64,000 nucleotides of DNA from Bedellia somnulentella (GCA_963576735.1 OY755175.1:17810401-17874400), one strand, 5' to 3'; shown: positions 45,479 through 56,589, counted from the stretch's first letter. Program-made: numbers and translations. The notes: generated by a model not told the origin, from the letters alone.

Positions 45479-46620
45479 TTGTTAAATTTTTTTTCGGCTT
45501 CGACTAAACGAAGAAATATTTTGACAGATCATTTATTTGCAAATAGAGTCCCGAAGTCTTTTTCGGAAACTGGATGGTCTGCACGCGCTAATTCTATTAA
45601 TGCTTTGCAAAATGGTAATTTAAATATTTCTGAAATATTCAATCAACCGGGAGACACTAGAAAGAAAGCCCAAAACCTTGCAAAAAATGGAAGACTGCCT
45701 TTCCAACGGAAATATGGAATGATCTTTTGGGAGTTATAAATAAAACAAGTCTAAGTTTACAGAATAAAACTATGACCATGGACGTTGTAACGAATCTCTA
45801 ATCAGTTATGTCAATACCGTACGCAATAATTCTGATTAGTACGAAGAAACGAAACTTCTACTGATGAAAATCCATATGCTGACTACAAAGAAATTGAAGA
45901 ACTACGAAACTCAAGTGGCGCAAGGCAGGGCAAATTGCAGACAGAACCGACTTTCGGCCGTTGTTACTCGAAGGTTCTGGGGTGGCGGCTACGTACCGGA
46001 CGAAGCAGTGTGGGTAGGCCTCCCACATGGTGGTTGGATGAGGGCAGCGCAGGACCGGTCGTTGTGGAAATCTATAGGGGAGGCCTAGTGGACGTCTATT
46101 GGCTATATGATCATGATGACTACAAAGAAATTGAAGAACTACGAAACTCAAGTGGCGCAAGGCAGGGCAAATTGCAGACAGAACCGACTTTCGGCCGTTG
46201 TTACTCGAAGGTTCCGGGGTGGCGGCTACGTACCGGACGAAGCAGTGTGGGTAGGCCTCCCACATGGTGGTTGGATGAGGGCAGCGCAGGACCGGTCGTT
46301 GTGGAAATCTATAGGGGAGGCCTAGTGGACGTCCATTGGCTATATGATCATGATGACTACAAAGATACAATTGAATGAAAAAAACTTCGCAGCAAAAGCA
46401 TAACTTTTTTTGAAGGATCATCAGAGACTGCACAGTTGAGAGGCAAGGAAAAGTTTCGTGTAGATACTTTCATTCCCATAATTGACACATTAAGCATGAA
46501 AGCATTAGAAAGAACCACCAAGCACCAAGAAATTAATAGTCGATTTAGTTTTCTTTGTCAGTAAACAACAATCGAATCTGATAAGTTGACCAAAAAATGC
46601 AAAGAATTGCAATGTTTTCA
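45479..46620 (+). pseudogene. Broken hAT transposase remnants
   Basis: The readable part at 45485-45739 contains NFFSASTKRR and ETGWSARANSINALQNG, which matches the conserved RWSAR region of this hAT group with G for R at one position. Further pieces (FRVDTFIPIIDTLSMKALER, HQEINSRFSFLCQ) occur at 46455-46562. Stops, frameshifts and the RTE insertion make it non-functional. Confidence 0.7.
45881..46364 (+). repeat. 237-bp tandem duplication containing an RTE LINE fragment
   Basis: GACTACAAAG occurs at 45881, 46118 and 46355, giving two 237-bp units with about two base differences. Each holds pieces of an RTE C-terminus in shifting frames (LRTGRSSVGRPPTWW, then GGWMRAAQDRSLWKSIGEA), ending in a TGATCATGATGAC-type tail. 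The period is a multiple of three, so long chance ORFs run through both strands. Confidence 0.88.
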
Positions 46621-47312
46621 TTTAACCCAGTATTAAAAAAAACATAGCAAAACAATCTTTGAATTTAAATGTTACGAGAACAACTGAGTAATTTGTCAAA
46701 TATGTACATAGAAAGTGATATCCTTCAAAAATTTTACTTTAAGGACAGAATAGAAGATATTTCACAACAGAAATCCCGAAAGAAAACGTTACAGTAATCG
46801 TCACCACAAAGCCCAGCAGCATTGCAATATCATTAATATCAATTACATAATAATAAATCATACTATATTTGATTACTTATAATAAATGGTCTTATTCATA
46901 TTTATAAGTTAAAAAGTTTTAATTAATTCGTTTTTTTTACTTTCCAAAAGGGCCCCAAATTCTAGTGTGCCCAAGGGCCCCAGCCTAGTAAAAGACGGCC
47001 CTGTAAGTAGGACTAATATGACGTATACTAAATATGATGGCAATCAGATAAGTACAACTATCACCGGATGAGCCTCAAAGTTTGTATTTTATAGGTTGAT
47101 ACTAACAATTTTCAACTAAGTCATAATCATTGATTTCAACCAAGTTGACTTCGTAAACGGCTTATGTTTATGTGTCTTATTACAAACGACACCAAAAACG
47201 TAGACGGAAAACTTGTGGGTAGATAAAAATTATATTTTAAAGTTCGGAGAGTATCGCTATTTTTTAGTCTATTGTTGGTCGAAGATAAAAGCGAGTTATC
47301 GTGATTTTCAAA

Positions 47313-48251
47313 ATGAATCGCACTAGAAAAGCTTGGAAATGTCTTATTTTTGGTGATACAAGTGATCTGAAGGATAATATGCTTCCAACCTATGAAGACG
47401 TAATAAAGTGCTACGAGTGGACGAGGTTTGAATTGAAAAGTACCAAGAATACTAAAAAGGAGCCACTTTTTAAAGAAATCTCTGAAATTGTCATCGAAAA
47501 AATTGAAAAAATATGGGAAAAAGCTTCGCTTCCAACTTCCTCTCATATAAGAGTGCAAAAAATGCTGAAAGCTTATCATCTGAAGTATAAAAACATTTTA
47601 AAATCTCACCCGAAAATACCCGAAAAGCGATTGCAGGACTTCCTTGCTTCAAGCAAAGCTTTGTTTGACATTTCTTCTTGCAAGTGCTCAGATTTCAACA
47701 ACTATACTTGTACTAAGGAAAAAAAAGTTCCACTCAATGAACAAGGTTTTCTTACTGACCAACGATCTCAGAGAAAAATGATGATAGGAAATACAGATCA
47801 ACCAGCTACAAAAAAGAACCAAAGGATATTAAAAAGGAAACTCCAAAAGGAAATCTTCCGAGGAAAGCATTCTCAAGTGAGTACCGAAACAGGAAGGACT
47901 CTTGCTTCTGAGTCTTCTGATTCCGATAGCCCTTCAGCGGCACCTTCAGTAGCACCAAGTGACAGTGAACAAGAATACCAACCAGTTGAAAAAATAAAAA
48001 AGTTCAAATGTTCTGCTTCTGTGAACTATGCCGCTCTGTCTCAGACATGCGATAGGTTCGGCTTATCAGACAGAGCCGCCGCAGCTGTAGCTTCTGTTTG
48101 TCAGCATGGGTCTAGCAAGCCTATTATTGACAAAAACAAATTGAGGAGAGAAAGGCAAAAGGCTCGCAAACATATTATAGAAACAGAGAGAATTTGTGAA
48201 GTACCTGCGCTATACTTTGAGGGCAGAAAGAGAAAACGATTTATATTATAG
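47313..48251 (+). CDS. 312-aa transposon-borne protein (copy 1)
   Basis: Start set at the ATG at 47313 (an upstream GTG is less likely). N-terminal ~110 residues are helical and charged, with the segment LPTYEDVIKCYEW. Residues about 120-150 contain CKCSDFNNYTC and PLNEQGFLTDQR, which may bind metal. A Ser/Asp/Pro-rich linker occupies about 198-222. It ends with the basic RKRKRF tail. I recall a family of uncharacterised arthropod repeat proteins (some labelled Cc8L18.2-like) with this layout that continue for several hundred more residues, so this is probably only the N-terminal half. Catalytic function unknown; the basic tail suggests a nuclear location. Confidence 0.65.
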   Translation: MNRTRKAWKCLIFGDTSDLKDNMLPTYEDVIKCYEWTRFELKSTKNTKKEPLFKEISEIVIEKIEKIWEKASLPTSSHIRVQKMLKAYHLKYKNILKSHPKIPEKRLQDFLASSKALFDISSCKCSDFNNYTCTKEKKVPLNEQGFLTDQRSQRKMMIGNTDQPATKKNQRILKRKLQKEIFRGKHSQVSTETGRTLASESSDSDSPSAAPSVAPSDSEQEYQPVEKIKKFKCSASVNYAALSQTCDRFGLSDRAAAAVASVCQHGSSKPIIDKNKLRRERQKARKHIIETERICEVPALYFEGRKRKRFIL

Positions 48252-48591
48252 TTTTTTAAGTTTTTTAATATAAGACAACTTAATAGTTAACAATAAAAGG
48301 AGTTATTTGTTGATGATTTATAATTTGTTTTATTATTTACTCGCAATCTACAACAAATAAATAGATTGTTTGAAACACAAAATTCTGCATTTTTAAAAAT
48401 TTTCAAGTTCAATCCGGTGATAGAAGGTAACATCCAATTGACTTGAAACTTTTTATTACACGTTTTATGATCACTTACCACCGTTTGATTGATAGCAGTT
48501 TAAAAAAAAAAAATTTTTTTTTTTTCATACTAGAGTGACCCACATTAGTATGTATGTTACTTATATTGTTTAGTGTTAGTTTAAAACAAAA

Positions 48592-48693
48592 AACCAAACG
48601 TGGGTACTCTGAACAGCAGGTGATAATGTCACATGTTCAGAAGTATTAGTGCCTCTGCCAACCCTTTCGGGGATATACGGCGTGAACGCTTGA
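48592..48693 (+). mobile_element. Family B SINE fragment
   Basis: AACGTGGGTACTCTGAACAG to GGCGTGAACGCTTGA; repeated at 53993-54094 in duplicate 2. Confidence 0.8.
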
Positions 48694-48909
48694 TTTTTGA
48701 GGTTTTTGACTGTTAGTTTATAGTATTTACGGTAATCACCGCTCTGCAACAATATTGTGGCACTATACCACGCATCCCATCGGGAAATGGAAGTACAACC
48801 AAGAAACGACCAAATCTTTACAAGGTGAATCACAGTTGATGTTTTTAAAGTAAAGTATTCAAATAAATTAGGTAATTCAAAGGGTCATACACACATACAT
48901 ACATATAAT

Positions 48910-49143
48910 AAAGCATAAAGCATAAACGTTCACGCCGAATATCCCCGAAGGGGTTGGCAGAGGTACTAATACTTCTGAACATCACGTGACTTTGTCACCT
49001 GGTGTTCAGAGTACCCACGTTTTGCATGGACAGTGTACTCACGTGATAGGGGGCAGGCCTATCGCCGTTTTGTACGAATACACTGTCACATGACTAAGTA
49101 CAACTCAGCCATGTGGGTTTCCTCACGATGTTTTCCCTCACCA
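48910..49143 (-). mobile_element. Family B SINE, lacking tRNA head
   Basis: GTTCACGCCGAATATCCCCG to TCCTCACGATGTTTTCCCTC in minus orientation; repeated at 54311-54544. Confidence 0.85.
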
Positions 49144-49149
49144 TATACA

Positions 49150-49347
49150 CACATATTCACATACATATACTCACGCCATTATTTCCCATTGGTTTAGGCA
49201 GAGACTATTGATCGCGACTTTGTTCGATCCTGGCAAACCTCTCTAGTTTCGTTTACATCCATCAATCTTTTCAAGCATGCTCTTTTTTATTCTTCATACT
49301 TCGGACGCCGGCCTTTTTGAGCACACACTCTATTTGGTCCAGGTGTA
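49150..49347 (-). pseudogene. Family D LINE 3' fragment
   Basis: CATACATATACTCACGCCAT to TTTTGAGCACACACTCTATT; frameshifted C-terminal codons. Repeated at 54551-54748. A tRNA-like scrap (GGCTGGATAGCTCAG) follows at 49395. Confidence 0.8.
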
Positions 49348-49524
49348 TCAAAGGGTCATACTGTTAAATTTCCATCCAAAGGTATACTAATAAACGGCTG
49401 GATAGCTCAGAAGCAATACCACCGCTTCACACGCAGGAGAGAGGAGACGAGAGTTTAAAATTCTAAGTAGCCTTTACACCAATGTTCCTTTTTTAAGGTT
49501 GTACATTCATATATACATACATTT

Positions 49525-51440
49525 ATTTATTTATTAATTTGGCACACATACAGTACAATTACTTAACAAAGATATTTTACAACATTTAATCAAATCAGTT
49601 CAGTAAATGTACCTTAATAGTGGGCACAGCATGATAAAAAAAATTATACGTATTTACAAATTATAAAGAACAAATTGTTAAAATTAAATTAAATTTAAAA
49701 AACACAATAAAAAACAAATTAAGACATAAAAAATATAAATCAACATTAGAGTTTAAAGTTTAAGCATAGAAAATAAAATAAATATAATTAAAATTTCACG
49801 AACATAATCTATTCCTAATTCCATTACGAAAAACCAACAGCGAGTCATGATAGACGTCAGGAGTGCTTTCCTCGTTGTCAGCAATATTACACAAATAGTT
49901 GTATAATTGAGTCATTCTATGCAACGGATTATTTGAACAAACATTCGTTCTTAATGTGGGCATAGCAAATGGACGATTATTACGTAATGTTCTTTTGGGA
50001 ACATTAATATTTATATGTTGCAAAACGGAAGTGACCATCGATCCATTAATTACTTTGTGTAATGTAACCAAATCTTGCATTTGTCTTCATGTAACAAGAG
50101 GGAACAATTTAAAATAGTTACATCTTGACTCGTATGTTTTCAGTTCTCTTCTGAGACCAAAACGAGACGCTAACATCCTGGCAAAACGTTTTTGAATTGA
50201 CTCAAGATTTTCTATATGGGAATTATTAAATGGTGACCATATAACACAGCCATATTCGACCACGCTTAATACAAGAGTCTTGAAAAGACATATTATACTC
50301 TCAGGGTTTTTAAAATCCTGAGTCACTCTTGACAGAAACCCTAAAAGCCTGTAACATTTTTTCACCACAGAACAATAATGGTCAACAAACGACAACTTAT
50401 CGTCCACCAAAATGCCGAGATCCTTAGCGACCGTTTTCCTATCGAGTGTTTTTTGACCAACCCTATAATCGTACAAAATACGATCGCGTTTTAATGTAAA
50501 TGAAATAACAAAACACTTGTCGACGTTTAAGCTCATTCGATAACTTAAACACCAAGCATTAAGGACCTCAATATCACTTTGCAGGCTATCACAGTCTGCA
50601 AGGATGCGTATCATTTTAAAAATCTTCAGATCATCAGCAAAAAGTAGGCATGGATTCTGCAGACGGTTAACTAGGTCATTCATAAAAATATTAAAGAGCA
50701 ACGGGCCTAGTAATGAACCTTGAGGGATTCCAGATGTAGGTATGACAGATTTGGAAAGATACCCCTTTAGAGCAACCAGCTGCGTTCTATTTTCCAAATA
50801 AGACTTGAGCCACCTAATCAAGCTGCCATGAATACCGTATGCCTCAAGTTTCCCATACATGATTTTGTGCATGACTTTATCGAAAGCCTTCATAAAGTCA
50901 GTATATATTGCGTCCACTTGAGCTCTTTCATTGAAAGCACTATACATGAAATTGGTGTATTCCATGAGGTTCGTTACCGTTGACTTACCCTTTACAAATC
51001 CGTGCTGTTCGGGAACCATAAACGGTTTCATATGAGAACCGAGCGCATCATGAACAATAAGGATTCAAACACCTTAGAGAAACAAGACAGGATGCTTATT
51101 GGTCTATAATTACAGCAGTCGCTTGAGTTCCCAGTCTTAAAAATTGGTATTATATAAGCTCTCTTCCACTCAGATGGGAAAGCACCGTTATTCAGACTAT
51201 TGCCAAAAATCACACTAAGTGGATAAGACAGAGCATCAGCACACGCTTTAACAAATACTGGAGGGATGCCATCGGGACCAGATCCTTTATTTCCCATCGT
51301 AGTCGCGCGGATTACCATACCTTTTAAATCTCTTGTGTACTTTAATTTTTGCCTCAATGCAATGCCTAAGGGGCTCGGAAAACCAGACAAGGTATGACGT
51401 ACAATTAATTCGTTTTAAAGGAGTATTTTCTTTGATAAAA
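49525..51440 (-). pseudogene. Jockey/CR1-type LINE reverse transcriptase, copy 1
   Basis: The minus strand reads, from 51390 down, an N-terminal RT segment (GSGPDGIPP, CNYRPISILSCFSKVFE), then 51031-50087 with YTDFMKAFD (motif A), GIPQGSLLGPLLFNIFMNDL and FADD (about residues 131-134), then 50080-49796. There is one frameshift at about 51031-51050 and an in-frame TGA at 50087-50089. The 3' end has an AATAAATAAATAAATG-type tail near 49525. The 5' endonuclease part is missing because the duplication ends at 52464. Dead element. Confidence 0.85.
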
Positions 51441-51559
51441 TCTATACTTATAATAAATCTGTAGAGAGGTCAATTCTGTACATGAAATATAATTTCAAAA
51501 TAACTATCACTAAAATATTAGTGATCGATACTGATGCCAAAAATGCAATCAGTAAAATT

Positions 51560-51597
<38 letters not shown>

Positions 51598-52415
51598 GGT
51601 TTGTATGTTCCTTATGGAAACAAAAACTACTCGACGGATTTTAACGAAACTTGGCACAATTATTCTTCATACTCCTAGGCAGGTTTTTGTATACTTTCCA
51701 GCAGAGTAGTAAAGGGGAATTTTGGGAAATTTTGGGAAAACGGGAGAAGTTACTCCATTTTTTAAGCTTCCGTTGCGTGTGCAGCCTTAATGGTTAAACT
51801 TACATAGAAATCATGTATGACGGAAATATTTTTCATAAAATTATCTAAAAAAAAATCCTCAACAGTTTATGTCTACCTTTTACGGTTGACTCACAATAAC
51901 ACGTGTAATTCCTGATAGCTTAGCAGTTCGGAACATTCTGATTATATTTGTTTACTCTTACGTTTGTAAACCTCTCATTCATCTCTAATTTAAAAAAGGT
52001 AACATTATTACCTATTCATTAAAAAAAGAATCATAGAAATCGGAAGAGAAACACCGAAATTATACATAAAATAAGCCATCGCGCCCGTGACCTAAACCAT
52101 ATCTTTACTAATTTACATATAACATACTAGATGGCGCCAGTAGTTGCATCCTACATCACGAAATGATTTATTTTTTAGATTGTCATAAATACTTCATAGC
52201 GTTTTATTCCAAAATTTGCTTTTAAACGGAAATACTGAACCGTTCTATAAAGCGCATTCAAAATCACCAAACTACACTGTTTAGGGAGTGCTATAAATTT
52301 AATAAATTGAAAACATTGCGCTGAATTTCACAATACTTAAGCAGTGACTGAAGAAAGAAACCTCAGATATTTAAAAAAACAACGCTACCCGTGCGAAGCT
52401 GGGACGATCCACTAG
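51441..52415 (+). mobile_element. Helitron inserted in the LINE (copy 1)
   Basis: 975 bp from TCTATACTTATAATAAATC to GATCCACTAG, placed between A and T. Carries (TGTC)9 at 51562-51597. It separates the endonuclease and RT halves of the LINE. Same family as 1958-2957. Confidence 0.88.
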
Positions 52416-52725
52416 TTTTGAATAAAACTTTTCTACTATGCTGTCGATGTCATCACCTGCGTGATCACAACTATCACCGGATGAGCCTCAAAGTTTGTAT
52501 TTTATAGGTTGATACTAACAATTTTCAACTAAGTCATAATCATTGATTTCAACCAAGTTGACTTCGTAAACGGCTTATGTTTATGTGTCTTATTACAAAC
52601 GACACCAAAAACGTAGACGGAAAACTTGTGGGTAGATAAAAATTATATTTTAAAGTTCGGAGAGTATCGCTATTTTTTAGTCTATTGTTGGTCGAAGATA
52701 AAAGCGAGTTATCGTGATTTTCAAA

Positions 52726-53652
52726 ATGAATCGCACTAGAAAAGCTTGGAAATGTCTTATTTTTGGTGATACAAGTGATCTGAAGGATAATATGCTTCCA
52801 ACCTATGAAGACGTAATAAAGTGCTACGAGTGGACGAGGTTTGAATTGAAAAGTACCAAGAATACTAAAAAGGAGCCACTCTCTGAAATTGTCATCGAAA
52901 AAATTGAAAAAATATGGGAAAAAGCTTCGCTTCCAACTTCCTCTCATATAAGAGTGCAAAAAATGCTGAAAGCTTATCATCTGAAGTATAAAAACATTTT
53001 AAAATCTCACCCGAAAATACCCGAAAAGCGATTGCAGGACTTCCTTGCTTCAAGCAAAGCTTTGTTTGACATTTCTTCTTGCAAGTGCTCAGATTTCAAC
53101 AACTATACTTGTACTAAGGAAAAAAAAGTTCCACTCAATGAACAAGGTTTTCTTACTGACCAACGATCTCAGAGAAAAATGATGATAGGAAATACAGATC
53201 AACCAGCTACAAAAAAGAACCAAAGGATATTAAAAAGGAAACTCCAAAAGGAAATCTTCCGAGGAAAGCATTCTCAAGTGAGTACCGAAACAGGAAGGAC
53301 TCTTGCTTCTGAGTCTTCTGATTCCGATAGCCCTTCAGCGGCACCTTCAGTAGCACCAAGTGACAGTGAACAAGAATACCAACCAGTTGAAAAAATAAAA
53401 AAGTTCAAATGTTCTGCTTCTGTGAACTATGCCGCTCTGTCTCAGACATGCGATAGGTTCGGCTTATCAGACAGAGCCGCCGCAGCTGTAGCTTCTGTTT
53501 GTCAGCATGGGTCTAGCAAGCCTATTATTGACAAAAACAAATTGAGGAGAGAAAGGCAAAAGGCTCGCAAACATATTATAGAAACAGAGAGAATTTGTGA
53601 AGTACCTGCGCTATACTTTGAGGGCAGAAAGAGAAAACGATTTATATTATAG
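52726..53652 (+). CDS. 308-aa transposon-borne protein (copy 2)
   Basis: Same as 47313-48251 but lacking four residues (PLFKEISE becomes PLSE) through a 12-bp in-frame deletion near 52880. This copy lacks the element's left terminal repeat, because the duplication starts inside the element, so it could not move on its own. Confidence 0.65.
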   Translation: MNRTRKAWKCLIFGDTSDLKDNMLPTYEDVIKCYEWTRFELKSTKNTKKEPLSEIVIEKIEKIWEKASLPTSSHIRVQKMLKAYHLKYKNILKSHPKIPEKRLQDFLASSKALFDISSCKCSDFNNYTCTKEKKVPLNEQGFLTDQRSQRKMMIGNTDQPATKKNQRILKRKLQKEIFRGKHSQVSTETGRTLASESSDSDSPSAAPSVAPSDSEQEYQPVEKIKKFKCSASVNYAALSQTCDRFGLSDRAAAAVASVCQHGSSKPIIDKNKLRRERQKARKHIIETERICEVPALYFEGRKRKRFIL

Positions 53653-53992
53653 TTTTTTAAGTTTTTTAATATAAGACAACTTAATAGTTAACAATAAAAG
53701 GAGTTATTTGTTGATGATTTATAATTTGTTTTATTATTTACTCGCAATCTACAACAAATAAATAGATTGTTTGAAACACAAAATTCTGCATTTTTAAAAA
53801 TTTTCAAGTTCAATCCGGTGATAGAAGGTAACATCCAATTGACTTGAAACTTTTTATTACACGTTTTATGATCACTTACCACCGTTTGATTGATAGCAGT
53901 TTAAAAAAAAAAAATTTTTTTTTTTTCATACTAGAGTGACCCACATTAGTATGTATGTTACTTATATTGTTTAGTGTTAGTTTAAAACAAAA

Positions 53993-54094
53993 AACCAAAC
54001 GTGGGTACTCTGAACAGCAGGTGATAATGTCACATGTTCAGAAGTATTAGTGCCTCTGCCAACCCTTTCGGGGATATACGGCGTGAACGCTTGA
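53993..54094 (+). mobile_element. Family B SINE fragment (duplicate)
   Basis: Copy of 48592-48693. Confidence 0.8.
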
Positions 54095-54310
54095 TTTTTG
54101 AGGTTTTTGACTGTTAGTTTATAGTATTTACGGTAATCACCGCTCTGCAACAATATTGTGGCACTATACCACGCATCCCATCGGGAAATGGAAGTACAAC
54201 CAAGAAACGACCAAATCTTTACAAGGTGAATCACAGTTGATGTTTTTAAAGTAAAGTATTCAAATAAATTAGGTAATTCAAAGGGTCATACACACATACA
54301 TACATATAAT

Positions 54311-54544
54311 AAAGCATAAAGCATAAACGTTCACGCCGAATATCCCCGAAGGGGTTGGCAGAGGTACTAATACTTCTGAACATCACGTGACTTTGTCACC
54401 TGGTGTTCAGAGTACCCACGTTTTGCATGGACAGTGTACTCACGTGATAGGGGGCAGGCCTATCGCCGTTTTGTACGAATACACTGTCACATGACTAAGT
54501 ACAACTCAGCCATGTGGGTTTCCTCACGATGTTTTCCCTCACCA
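54311..54544 (-). mobile_element. Family B SINE (duplicate)
   Basis: Copy of 48910-49143. Confidence 0.85.
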
Positions 54545-54550
54545 TATACA

Positions 54551-54748
54551 CACATATTCACATACATATACTCACGCCATTATTTCCCATTGGTTTAGGC
54601 AGAGACTATTGATCGCGACTTTGTTCGATCCTGGCAAACCTCTCTAGTTTCGTTTACATCCATCAATCTTTTCAAGCATGCTCTTTTTTATTCTTCATAC
54701 TTCGGACGCCGGCCTTTTTGAGCACACACTCTATTTGGTCCAGGTGTA
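54551..54748 (-). pseudogene. Family D LINE fragment (duplicate)
   Basis: Copy of 49150-49347. Confidence 0.8.
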
Positions 54749-55298
54749 TCAAAGGGTCATACTGTTAAATTTCCATCCAAAGGTATACTAATAAACGGCT
54801 GGATAGCTCAGAAGCAATACCACCGCTTCACACGCAGGAGAGAGGAGACGAGAGTTTAAAATTCTAAGTAGCCTTTACACCAATGTTCCTTTTTTAAGGT
54901 TGTACATTCATATATACATACATTTATTTATTTATTAATTTGGCACACATACAGTACAATTACTTAACAAAGATATTTTACAACATTTAATCAAATCAGT
55001 TCAGTAAATGTACCTTAATAGTGGGCACAGCATGATAAAAAAAATTATACGTATTTACAAATTATAAAGAACAAATTGTTAAAATTAAATTAAATTTAAA
55101 AAACACAATAAAAAACAAATTAAGACATAAAAAATATAAATCAACATTAGAGTTTAAAGTTTAAGCATAGAAAATAAAATAAATATAATTAAAATTTCAC
55201 GAACATAATCTATTCCTAATTCCATTACGAAAAACCAACAGCGAGTCATGATAGACGTCAGGAGTGCTTTCCTCGTTGTCAGCAATATTACACAAATA

Positions 55299-56589
55299 CG
55301 AGGGCTGCTATTTATGTATCCGGAACTGGCCACTTACAGAACAATAATTTAAAAAGTAATTACATCATTTAAAAATAGAACTCTTTAGCTTTAGAATACA
55401 TTTATTTTTATGTGACTGTCAATTGTTTTCACATCGTAGCGTCATTTTGAAAATTGCGTGTCTTCACCACCATGGATTTAACTCGTGAACATTTTCGTGC
55501 CATGATTTTTTACGATTTTCGGCGTGGTCTAACTCAAAAACAGTGCATCGATCAGCTTACTTCGACTTTTGGGGATGAAGCACCCTCAAAGACCACTGTG
55601 TATCACTGGTTTAGCGAGTTTAATCGTGGACGATCTAAGCTTACTGATGAAATTAAAGAAGGTCGCCCTAAAACGGTCGTTGTACCTCAAAACATCGATG
55701 CTGTCCGGGAACTAATAACTCAAGATCGTCATGTTACATATCGTGAGATAGAGGCATCTCTGGGCATTAGTATGACGAGCATACATAAGATACTTCATGA
55801 ACATTTAGCTGTAAAAAAAATTTGCTCCCGTTGGATTCCGCACAACTTGAGTATTGATCAAAAACAGGCTCGTGTCGATTGGTGCAAAGAAATGTTAAAA
55901 AAATACAACCGTGGTGCGTCAAAAGCTGTTTATAATATCTACACAGGTGACGAATCTTGGATCTACGCTTACGACCCCGAAACTAAGCAGCAGTCCACGG
56001 TGTGGGTGTTCCAAGATGAGCCGAACCCAACAAAAGTTATTCGTGCAAAAAGCACATTGAAGCAAATGGTCGCTTGTTTTTTTGGTATAAATGGCCATGT
56101 AGCTACAGTGCCTTTAGAGAATCGTAAAACTGTTAATTCGGAGTGGTATACGACCATTTGTTTGCCGGAAGTCTTTGAACAAATAAGAAAGACTAACCGA
56201 CAACGTAGAATCATTCTGCATCACGACAATGCTAGCTGTCACAGGTCGGCCGTCACAACTCAGTTTTTAGAAGCTCAAAAGATCGAATTGACAGGTCATC
56301 CGCCGTACAGCCCTGATTTGGCACCCAATGATTTTTATTTATTTCCAAATGTGAAGAAAAAATTACGTGGTCAACGTTTTTCGAGCCGCGAAGAGGCAGT
56401 CGATGCGTTCAAAATGCACGTTTTGGAGATACCTCAGTCTGAGTGGAAAAAGTGCTATGAAAATTGGTTTCAACGCATGCAAAAGTGTATAGATCTGAGC
56501 GGCGAATATTTTGAGAAGCAATAAAACCATATTAATTGATATATGTTTGTTTCTTTTTTTTATTCCGGATACATAAATAGCAGCCCTCG
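55299..56589 (+). mobile_element. Intact mariner transposon, 1291 bp
   Basis: Terminal inverted repeats of 27 bp, perfect by eye (start CGAGGGCTGCTATTTATGTA). Target TA duplicated (55297-55298, 56590-56591). Contains an uninterrupted transposase. Absent from the matching site of duplicate 1 (around 49898), which preserves the empty TA. Confidence 0.97.
55472..56524 (+). CDS. Mariner transposase, 350 aa, apparently intact
   Basis: Start set at ATG 55472 (MDLTREHFRAMIFYDF). An N-terminal helix-turn-helix region for TIR binding (about residues 1-110, including TVYHWFSEF) is followed by the linker motif WIPHNL (121-126). The catalytic triad is complete and spaced D,D34D: D160 in TGDESW, D252 in HHDNA, D287 in LAPNDF. 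Length is normal for the family. It cuts and pastes the element at TA in the nucleus. The whole frame is open, so activity is possible. Subfamily not assigned. Confidence 0.95.
   Translation: MDLTREHFRAMIFYDFRRGLTQKQCIDQLTSTFGDEAPSKTTVYHWFSEFNRGRSKLTDEIKEGRPKTVVVPQNIDAVRELITQDRHVTYREIEASLGISMTSIHKILHEHLAVKKICSRWIPHNLSIDQKQARVDWCKEMLKKYNRGASKAVYNIYTGDESWIYAYDPETKQQSTVWVFQDEPNPTKVIRAKSTLKQMVACFFGINGHVATVPLENRKTVNSEWYTTICLPEVFEQIRKTNRQRRIILHHDNASCHRSAVTTQFLEAQKIELTGHPPYSPDLAPNDFYLFPNVKKKLRGQRFSSREEAVDAFKMHVLEIPQSEWKKCYENWFQRMQKCIDLSGEYFEKQ

Larger units (their letters stand above)
45267..47003 (+). mobile_element. Degenerate hAT element, 1737 bp
   Basis: Flanked by TAAGTAGG on both sides (45259-45266 and 47004-47011), the 8-bp duplication typical of hAT. 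The ends are inverted repeats: CTCTACCGTCTTTAC at the left; CAGGGCCGTCTTTTAC on the minus strand at the right. GGGCACAC follows on both sides. Coding remnants resemble the ZMYM1/TTF-type zinc-finger hAT transposases. Confidence 0.82.
45201..48544 (+). mobile_element. TIR DNA transposon, interrupted by a hAT element
   Basis: Left end GGGTGGGTCA followed by an A-run/T-run; right end is the matching T-run, then GTGACCCAC. ATTA borders both ends (45197-45200, 48544-48547). Inside is one plus-strand ORF of 312 aa (47313-48251). Removing the hAT insertion (45267-47003 plus one 8-bp duplicate) restores a leader of about 370 bp before the ORF. Superfamily not identified by me. Confidence 0.65.
47054..52464. 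repeat. 5.4-kb tandem duplication, copy 1
   Basis: 5411 bp repeated at 52467-59158, with two bases (TC) between. Coordinate offsets are constant apart from a 12-bp gap in copy 2 and the mariner, so no other length differences exist. Contains the 312-aa ORF, two family B pieces, a family D piece, the LINE 3' half and a Helitron. Confidence 0.97.

Noticed and set aside
45858..46433. Long ORFs on both strands (191 codons minus, 147 codons plus) with an internal repeat
   Set aside because: They arise from the 237-bp tandem duplication of an RTE fragment, whose period is a multiple of three. Real RTE residues are split among frames.
47301..47312. GTG start for the 312-aa protein
   Set aside because: The ATG at 47313 follows four codons later in frame and fits eukaryotic initiation better.
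55454..55471. Earlier TTG start for the mariner transposase
   Set aside because: The ATG at 55472 gives the usual mariner N-terminus and length; nuclear genes rarely use TTG.
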